From NCBI GenBank assembly GCA_002297185.1, contig DBJV01000107.1, forward strand, positions 546 to 18,185: a DNA stretch of 17,640 nucleotides, given 5' to 3'. The stretch's first letter is position 1, and the number at the start of each line of letters is the position of its first letter. The notes beneath the pieces are model-generated. The model was not told the DNA's origin, did not search any database, and saw only the letters and a program-made list of their open reading frames with translations. Source of the stretch: Christensenella sp. UBA767. Its GTDB lineage: Bacteria > Bacillota > Clostridia > Christensenellales > CAG-917. Made by a program: the position numbers and the translations under genes. Positions 12,454 through 17,640 of the stretch are shown one piece after another.

Positions 12454-13215
12454 TTAGAACATCGAATTTTGCAGAATAATATCGTAATTTGCAAAATCTT
12501 GTCCGCTGAGTGCGCCGATTGCTTTTTTGTGTGATTTGTCGATTTGTACGTCGTTTAGCGGAATGATTGGCAACAAACTCTCGCCGCTTATCGTGGATAC
12601 GTTGATATATCCGTCAATCGACATCTTCCCCAATTTGTCGGCGGTCTTGGACGAGAGTATCACGACAGGCAAACCGCTGACGTCATCTACAAGCGAATTG
12701 CCGCTGTCGCATAGTGCGCACACGTCTATCGTTTTGCCGTTGGCGCAGAGCGTTACATTTTTCGTTTGGCTTGCCGATTTGCATTTCTTTGCGGCAACAA
12801 GCCTTGCGCATATAAGCACGGCTACGATTGCAAGAGCAATAACACCCTCAACGGCATAAGAATTGACGTCGATGCCGATTGCGTTCGATATGCCGTATAT
12901 CACGCCGCCTGTGAGATACGTATAACAAACGAAACATGCAAGCGATTTGATATAATCAAACAAGACCGCCCTTTTGTTTTCGCCACCGTACTTGTCAAAT
13001 ATGAGCGTCATAAGCGGCGTAAGCAATATCTTGATAAGAATTACAGCCCATTTCGGAGCGACAGCATATATCGTTGCACACACCGCGCCGAGCAGCGTTG
13101 CAAGCGCAATGCGCAATTTATACGCTTTGCGCCGTCTCGTCGTCTGCACGGCGTAAATCAGCATCAAATCTATAGCAAGATTGTTGAATATGACAAGTTC
13201 TACATATACGCTCAC
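12454..13215 (-). CDS. spoIIGA: Sigma-E processing peptidase SpoIIGA
   Basis: Septal membrane aspartic protease that removes the pro-sequence of sigma-E. The 253-residue product starts with the family pattern VYVELVIFNNLAIDLMLIYAV. It has about five hydrophobic segments up to about residue 145, then a soluble domain with catalytic DSGN in VCALCDSGNSLVDD followed by GLPVVIL. GTG 13215 is chosen because the family N-terminus begins there, and because the open frame further upstream crosses a strong terminator. No ribosome binding site is visible before this GTG, so the start is the least certain point. The gene follows ftsZ and precedes sigE, the standard spoIIG context. Confidence 0.9.
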   Translation of the reverse strand: MSVYVELVIFNNLAIDLMLIYAVQTTRRRKAYKLRIALATLLGAVCATIYAVAPKWAVILIKILLTPLMTLIFDKYGGENKRAVLFDYIKSLACFVCYTYLTGGVIYGISNAIGIDVNSYAVEGVIALAIVAVLICARLVAAKKCKSASQTKNVTLCANGKTIDVCALCDSGNSLVDDVSGLPVVILSSKTADKLGKMSIDGYINVSTISGESLLPIIPLNDVQIDKSHKKAIGALSGQDFANYDIILQNSMF

Positions 13216-13266
13216 ATATAGAGAATAAACTTTTGTGTGTGGAAAAACTTTCCTTTTATGTCGAGG

Positions 13267-13303
13267 AAAAAATATAACCCTCGCAAAAAATGCGAGGGTT
13301 ATA
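13267..13303 (-). terminator. Rho-independent terminator between ftsZ and spoIIGA
   Basis: TATAACCCTCGCA (13273-13285) pairs perfectly with TGCGAGGGTTATA (13291-13303) around an A5 loop. On the minus strand it is followed by a run of T. It separates the ftsA-ftsZ transcript from spoIIGA and also shows that the long upstream extension of the spoIIGA frame is not coding. Confidence 0.88.
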
Positions 13304-13490
13304 AACATAAATTCATAACTTTGCCAACATTCTAAAACGACAATCAAATATGATATTTAAGCCGTTTAGAATATCGATTTTGAGATAATTCGAACGATTT
13401 TTGAATATCTATCCGCGAGATTTAACACACTTTATCGAACGTCGGCTATGCCACTTTGAAGGCATAAAGCGAACATCGATTGTGGATAAA

Positions 13491-14921
13491 TTAGTCTCGG
13501 TCCTTTCTCAATCTGCGCAAGAATGCGGGAACTTGTCTTGAGGACACGTCGATTCTGGAAGATTGAACGGGATTTTGTTCTTGCACGGGTTGTTGCGGTT
13601 GCACCGGTTGTACGGGTTGAACGACGGGTTGTGCAGGTTCAACGGGTGCTTGCGGTCTTTGCGTGTTGAAAACGGGACGATTTGCAAAGATGTCGGGATT
13701 ATATACGGGTGCCTCGACTTCTTGTACGGGTTCTTCAACCTTCTCCGTTTCAACGTTTGCGGCTGCTTGTGCAAATGCGCTGGAAAGCGGTCTTGCAGGT
13801 TGCGGCGCGCTACTTCTTGCAGGAGCAACGTTTCTATCCACAAAGCCCGTTGCGATGATGGTGATTTCGATATCTTTCTTGTCGGGAACAAATGCCGTAC
13901 CGAGAATGATGTTTGCGCTGGGATCTACGACTTGTTTTACGATGTCGCAAGCCTCTGTGACTTCGCCGAGCAACATATCTTCGCCGCCCGTGATGTTGAC
14001 GATGATACCGGTTGCACCCTCGATATCCGTTTCAAGCAACGGACTGAAAACTGCGCCGCGGACTGCCTCGATAACTCTCTTCTCGCCCTTGCCATAGCCG
14101 ATACCCATGTGAGCAAGACCTTTGTTGGAAAGGATTGTGCGAACGTCTGCAAAGTCGAGGTTGATAAGTTCGGGATTTGCGATAACGTCGCTTACGCCTT
14201 GAACGCCTTGACGCAACACGTCGTCGGCAATCTCGAATGCGCGTTTGAAAGAAATGTTCTTGTCAAGCACTTCGATGAGTTTTTGGTTGGGGATAACCAA
14301 AAGCGTATCTACGAAATTTTTGAGGTTCTTGATGCCTTCTTCCGCATTTCTTTGACGTTGTGCGCCTTCGAAATTGAAAGGTTTGGTGACGACTGCGACC
14401 GTGAGAATGCCCATAGATTTTGCAATCTCTGCGATGACGGGCGCTGCGCCCGTACCCGTGCCACCGCCCATACCTGCGGTTATAAAGAGCAAATCGATGT
14501 CTTTGAGTGCAGCTTTGATGCGTTCACGAGATTCCTCCGCGGCTTTTCTGCCCACTTCGGGATCGGAGCCTGCGCCCAAACCGCCAGTCATGTTTGCACC
14601 GAGTTGAATTTTGCAATGCGGAGCGACCAATGACATGTTGAGTGCTTGCATATCCGTGTTCATAACCACGAAACTTGCGCTCTTGATACCTGCACGAATC
14701 ATGTTGTTGACGGCGTTGTTTCCGCCACCGCCCACGCCTACGACGACGATGTTTGCTTTGCCCGGTTTCTTTTGGGATACGGGTTGATACTCGTGTTCCT
14801 CTTCTTGTACGGGTTGAACGTCCTCGACCTCTTCGACGACTTCCTCTTCTTGTGCGGGTTCTTCTACTTGTTCGGCATTCTCGTCTTGGGGAGTCCAGCC
14901 GAATTTTTCAAAATCTATCAT
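13491..14921 (-). CDS. ftsZ: Cell division protein FtsZ with acidic N-terminal extension
   Basis: Tubulin-like GTPase that forms the Z ring. The 476-residue product has a glutamate-rich extension (about 1-52), then the GTPase core starting at KANIVVVGVGGGGNNAV. The tubulin signature GGGTGTG is at 152-158, and the T7 loop NLDFADV at 254-260 keeps N254, D256 and D259. After about residue 370 there is a long linker rich in Pro, Val and Gln with repeated PVQP, then the conserved C-terminal peptide RQVPAFLRRLRKDRD that binds FtsA and SepF. Most FtsZ proteins start within about 15 residues of the core, so the extension is unusual. ATG 14921 is firm: it overlaps the ftsA stop as ATGA and has GGAGG upstream. 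Translation is probably coupled to ftsA. Confidence 0.98.
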   Translation of the reverse strand: MIDFEKFGWTPQDENAEQVEEPAQEEEVVEEVEDVQPVQEEEHEYQPVSQKKPGKANIVVVGVGGGGNNAVNNMIRAGIKSASFVVMNTDMQALNMSLVAPHCKIQLGANMTGGLGAGSDPEVGRKAAEESRERIKAALKDIDLLFITAGMGGGTGTGAAPVIAEIAKSMGILTVAVVTKPFNFEGAQRQRNAEEGIKNLKNFVDTLLVIPNQKLIEVLDKNISFKRAFEIADDVLRQGVQGVSDVIANPELINLDFADVRTILSNKGLAHMGIGYGKGEKRVIEAVRGAVFSPLLETDIEGATGIIVNITGGEDMLLGEVTEACDIVKQVVDPSANIILGTAFVPDKKDIEITIIATGFVDRNVAPARSSAPQPARPLSSAFAQAAANVETEKVEEPVQEVEAPVYNPDIFANRPVFNTQRPQAPVEPAQPVVQPVQPVQPQQPVQEQNPVQSSRIDVSSRQVPAFLRRLRKDRD

Positions 14922-16087
14922 TTTTTACCTCCGTTGAATATCTTTTTTATAAACGCACCGAAATTGAATTTGGAAAGGTTGTCCGCCATAACCAACAACG
15001 ACGCTTTGGAGCAATCGTCGGGTTTGACGAATCCCGGGAGTTTCGGTGTGACGATTTCTATATTTTTGCCGAGCTGTTCGCTCAAATACTTCTTTGCGCC
15101 GCGCATTGACGCAACGCCTTCGCCTGTGAGATACACGGGCATATACGAGGGAGCATCCTCCTCTATTTCCTTGAAAATGTCGGAAATTACGTCTGCAAAT
15201 ACGTCGAGGCGATTCTTTGCAATCTCGCAAGCGTCGGTGGCATAGACCACGTTTTCGCCGTCGCCGACGAGAACAGCCTCGTCGTTGTAATTGAGATTGA
15301 TATCCACAAGGCGTTTTGCCTCTTCTGCCATATCGAACGGCACTTCCAAAGCCTCGTAAATGTCGGCGCAAATGTGCGCTCCGCCCATCGAGAAGGACTT
15401 CATTTCCAAAATGCCTTCGCCTTTTGCAATGCAAACGGACGATGAAAGGTATCCGATATCGATGAGCATATACACGCTGTCACGCTGCTCTTTTTCCAAA
15501 AGAGTCATGCACTCCGCCCAGCAGGTTGCGACATATCTAACGTCCGTGAAACCGAGAGACGCGGCAACCTCGTCGAACATCTTGACAAAGCTCTTTTCGC
15601 AAAGCATATACGATACGCAAGCATCGACTTTTGCAGCCTCCATATCGCGAACGTCGCTGAAAATCTTCTCGTCGTCATCGACGGAATAATATATTGCGGA
15701 CGTGTTGATTGTCAAGTATTTATCCGTATCAAAATCGTCGCCCTTTTTGAGCAAATAATCTATGTCGTCGTCAATGACGCGTCTTTGCCTGTCAAGACGA
15801 ATGCCGACTTCCTTGGTGACCACCGTAACGAACTCCGCAGGAACGCCGATAAAGAGTTTTTTGGTGCGAGAATCGGCAGATTTCATTGCATCGAGAAGGA
15901 CGGATTTTGCGATATCGACCGTATCGTTTTGATCGAACCATTCACCGTTTTCGTAGCCTTGATGTTGCTTTTCGACAAGCGACTTTATGCCAAAAACGCT
16001 CTGCGCCCTCTTTGAGCCGACGATGGCACTTATAAGGCGAGAGTTGACGTCGAGAACGGCGATGTCTTTGGTGAATAACGAACCCAT
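14918..16087 (-). CDS. ftsA: FtsA-like cell division ATPase
   Basis: Actin-family protein that anchors FtsZ filaments to the membrane. The 389-residue product starts with FTKDIAVLDVNSRLISAIVG (phosphate-1 type loop) and has a SHS2/1C-like stretch around 70-150. YMLIDIGYLSSSVCIAKG is the second phosphate loop, SMGGAHICADI matches FtsA GG-DI motifs, and PVYLTGEGVASMRGAKKYL is the adenosine-binding segment. The C-terminus FGAFIKKIFNGGKK is a basic amphipathic membrane-targeting helix. It is somewhat shorter and more divergent than textbook FtsA, so PilM is a remote alternative, but the ATGA overlap with ftsZ settles the role. ATG 16087 has GAGG five bases upstream, and a consensus promoter lies about 60 bases before it. 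Confidence 0.93.
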   Translation of the reverse strand: MGSLFTKDIAVLDVNSRLISAIVGSKRAQSVFGIKSLVEKQHQGYENGEWFDQNDTVDIAKSVLLDAMKSADSRTKKLFIGVPAEFVTVVTKEVGIRLDRQRRVIDDDIDYLLKKGDDFDTDKYLTINTSAIYYSVDDDEKIFSDVRDMEAAKVDACVSYMLCEKSFVKMFDEVAASLGFTDVRYVATCWAECMTLLEKEQRDSVYMLIDIGYLSSSVCIAKGEGILEMKSFSMGGAHICADIYEALEVPFDMAEEAKRLVDINLNYNDEAVLVGDGENVVYATDACEIAKNRLDVFADVISDIFKEIEEDAPSYMPVYLTGEGVASMRGAKKYLSEQLGKNIEIVTPKLPGFVKPDDCSKASLLVMADNLSKFNFGAFIKKIFNGGKK

Positions 16088-16145
16088 ATTTCCCTCAAGC
16101 TTTCAACGCGCAAGCGCGCGTATTACGCGAATTATTTATAATAAT

Positions 16146-16173
16146 ATTATATATAAAATACTTATCGTGTCAA
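16146..16173 (-). promoter_or_regulatory. Consensus sigma-A promoter of ftsA-ftsZ
   Basis: On the minus strand TTGACA (16173-16168), a 16-base spacer and TATAAT (16151-16146) lie upstream of ftsA. The AT-rich spacer also allows a shift by one or two bases. Confidence 0.82.
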
Positions 16174-16249
16174 TGCATTTTGCGTAAAAATTTTTCCGAA
16201 TATGCAAATTTTTGTCGAATACGCTCGTTTATTGCCGTTTTTGACTGCG

Positions 16250-17521
16250 TTATCCCTCATTTTTGCGACGAACGCTGCCGCCGAGAGCGCAAAATACGTC
16301 CTCAATGCGCTCGTAGCCTCGGTCTATGTATTGTGTCCCGAACACCCTCGTTTCGCCTTTTGCTTTGAGACCTGCAAGCATCAGTCCTGCGCCACCCCTT
16401 AAGTCTTTGGAAATCAGAGTGCGAGGAGTGTCGCTACACATATCGGCAAGATTGGGATTGCCGTCGATTATCGCTCCGTTTCCGTTGACGTAAATATGCG
16501 CGCCCATTTTTTTAAGTTCCTCGGCGTGAGCAAAGCGGTTTTCAAATACCGTTTCGTGAATTTCGCTCACTCCGTCCGCAAAGCAAGAAAGCGCAAGCAG
16601 TTGCGGCTGCATGTCCGTTGGGAAAAGCGGATACGGCGCAGTCAAGATATTGACGGGATGCACCCTGCCCGTCGAGATTACGTGCATGGAATTTCCGTCG
16701 CTGGTAATTTTGCAATCTTTTGAGCGGAGCGCGTCGCAAACCGTGCCGAGCAATCTCTCGCTTGCGCCCTCTATTATGACGTCGCCGCCGCACATCGCAA
16801 CTGCGCAAAGCACCGTGCCTGCGACTATTCTGTCGAATACGGGAGTAACGGCGCAACCGCCGAGTTTGTCAACGCCGTCAATTCGTATGACGGGAGTGCC
16901 TTCGCCGCTTACGCGCGCGCCCATTGCACGCAATCCTCGAGCGAGAGATACGATTTCGGGTTCTCGGGCGGCGTTTATGAGAGTGGTTTTGCCTTTGGCA
17001 AGAGCGGCGCACATAAGCAAATTTTCCGTTGCGCCCACGCTTGGATATTTCAAAAGAACGTCCGCTCCGTGCAGTTTGCCTGCGTGGCAATGCAAACCTT
17101 GCTCGGTGTATTCCACCTCTGCGCCCATTTTTCGTAGTCCGTCAACGTGGATATCGAGAGGTCGGCTGCCTATTTTGCAACCTCCCGGGAAAGGGATTTC
17201 TGCCTCGCCCAAAGATGCCAAAAGCGCGCCGAGCATAAACATCGAGGAGCGCATATCTTTGCATAGCGTTTCGCTTGCGCGTGCGCGCACGGCTTTGCCG
17301 TGTACGCATATGCGCCTGCCCTCGCGCTCTACGCGCGCGCCCAAATCCTCGAGCAATCGGCACATTACGTCAACGTCACTTATGTAGGGACAATCCTCTA
17401 TCGATACCGTTTCTTCGCTCAAAATGCCTGCCGCAAGCAACGGCAAAACGGCGTTCTTCGCGCCGTGTACGGTCGTGCGCCCAAAGAGGCTGTTTCCGCC
17501 CAAAATCTCAAAATATTCCAT
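16250..17521 (-). CDS. murA: UDP-N-acetylglucosamine 1-carboxyvinyltransferase (MurA)
   Basis: First committed enzyme of peptidoglycan precursor synthesis; it transfers enolpyruvate from PEP to UDP-GlcNAc in the cytoplasm. With ATG 17521 the 423-residue product has the substrate-binding pair K22-N23 (GAKNAVLP) and the catalytic Cys115 in GGCKIGSRPLD, at the same numbers as E. coli MurA. FPTDMQPQ and the C-terminal DLRGGAGLMLAGL match the family. A Cys at 115 predicts sensitivity to fosfomycin-type inactivation rather than the Asp-type resistance. GTG 17527, two codons upstream, overlaps the previous stop as GTGA and is an alternative start; the short spacing to AAGGTGAG makes the choice uncertain. 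It is in an operon with the ftsW-like gene upstream. Confidence 0.97.
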   Translation of the reverse strand: MEYFEILGGNSLFGRTTVHGAKNAVLPLLAAGILSEETVSIEDCPYISDVDVMCRLLEDLGARVEREGRRICVHGKAVRARASETLCKDMRSSMFMLGALLASLGEAEIPFPGGCKIGSRPLDIHVDGLRKMGAEVEYTEQGLHCHAGKLHGADVLLKYPSVGATENLLMCAALAKGKTTLINAAREPEIVSLARGLRAMGARVSGEGTPVIRIDGVDKLGGCAVTPVFDRIVAGTVLCAVAMCGGDVIIEGASERLLGTVCDALRSKDCKITSDGNSMHVISTGRVHPVNILTAPYPLFPTDMQPQLLALSCFADGVSEIHETVFENRFAHAEELKKMGAHIYVNGNGAIIDGNPNLADMCSDTPRTLISKDLRGGAGLMLAGLKAKGETRVFGTQYIDRGYERIEDVFCALGGSVRRKNEG

Positions 17522-17523
17522 AC

Positions 17524-17640
17524 TCACCTTACGTTGTGTGTTCGTTTTGATTTTTGCGTGAATTTGAAGGAATCCGCACGCAAATACGGCGTTCCGTTCC
17601 TTGCAATCGACATTAGTACCCCCGTTGCCGCAAGGTATGC
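17524..17640 (-). CDS. C-terminal fragment of an FtsW/SpoVE-like glycosyltransferase
   Basis: Only the last 38 codons are in the window, ending at TGA next to the murA start. The readable part AYLAATGVLMSIARN resembles the end of the last membrane helix of FtsW/RodA/SpoVE proteins, followed by a short polar tail. These are peptidoglycan polymerases acting with a class B penicillin-binding protein. The operon position before murA supports this, although murG is often between them. The fragment is short, so the identification is tentative. Confidence 0.5.
   Translation of the reverse strand, partial: AYLAATGVLMSIARNGTPYLRADSFKFTQKSKRTHNVR

Noticed and set aside
13216..13347. N-terminal extension of spoIIGA by 44 residues
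   Set aside because: It crosses a strong terminator hairpin, and the family N-terminus begins at GTG 13215.
13216..13490. Spo0A boxes before spoIIGA
   Set aside because: Only CTCGACA, one mismatch from the box, lies downstream of the terminator, and no paired sites or convincing promoter were found, so the call is not supported.
13563..14633. Plus-strand open frame of 356 codons
   Set aside because: It is antisense to ftsZ. Its composition (many Cys, Phe and Arg residues) reflects reversed codons, and no family resemblance was seen.

Overview
The window comes from the chromosome of an endospore-forming member of the Bacillota, most likely class Clostridia. The evidence is gene content: sigE, sigG, sigK, spoIIGA, spoIIM, spoIVB and a Spo0A-type DNA-binding protein lie within 18 kb of dacF, ftsW, murA, ftsA, ftsZ and nrdR. 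Ribosome binding sites are GGAGG-like, and several promoters are near-perfect TTGACA/TATAAT. I cannot name a genus. Most genes are on the minus strand; only the Spo0A-like gene, sigK and the PRC-barrel gene are on the plus strand.

Layout, left to right. 1-1772: D-Ala-D-Ala carboxypeptidase (dacF-like, cut by the window edge) with spoIIM upstream of it, both minus. 1877-2305: a plus-strand gene holding only the Spo0A DNA-binding domain, without receiver, convergent with spoIVB (2630-3805, minus). 3946-5355: a COG2509-type FAD dehydrogenase (minus), divergent from an intact sigK (5576-6271, plus). 6328-7995: mgtE (minus) with a doubled N-terminal domain, preceded by a consensus promoter and a 22-codon leader ORF. 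8458-8934: nrdR (minus) with an NrdR-box-like palindrome inside its own promoter. 9122-10328: two direct copies of a complex palindromic repeat flank a small plus-strand PRC-barrel (YlmC/YmxH) gene. 10479-13215: sigG, sigE and spoIIGA (minus). 13491-16087: ftsA and ftsZ overlapping by ATGA, with a consensus promoter upstream. 16250-17640: murA and the tail of an ftsW/spoVE-like gene.

How the genes fit together. The window carries much of the sporulation sigma cascade and its activators: SpoIIGA cleaves pro-sigma-E, SpoIVB triggers processing of pro-sigma-K, SpoIIM acts in engulfment, and sigma-G is the late forespore factor. The same stretch carries cell-wall synthesis (MurA, FtsW-like, DacF) and septum assembly (FtsA, FtsZ), the usual neighbours of spoIIG in this phylum.

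Most worth a second look: the receiver-less Spo0A protein convergent with spoIVB, where spo0A is normally co-oriented; the leader ORF before mgtE; the repeat pair around the PRC-barrel gene; a shared TTAACGAAA motif before sigG and sigE; the acidic N-terminal extension on FtsZ; and the separation of spoIIGA from sigE. I saw no CRISPR array, tRNA, rRNA, transposase or phage gene.
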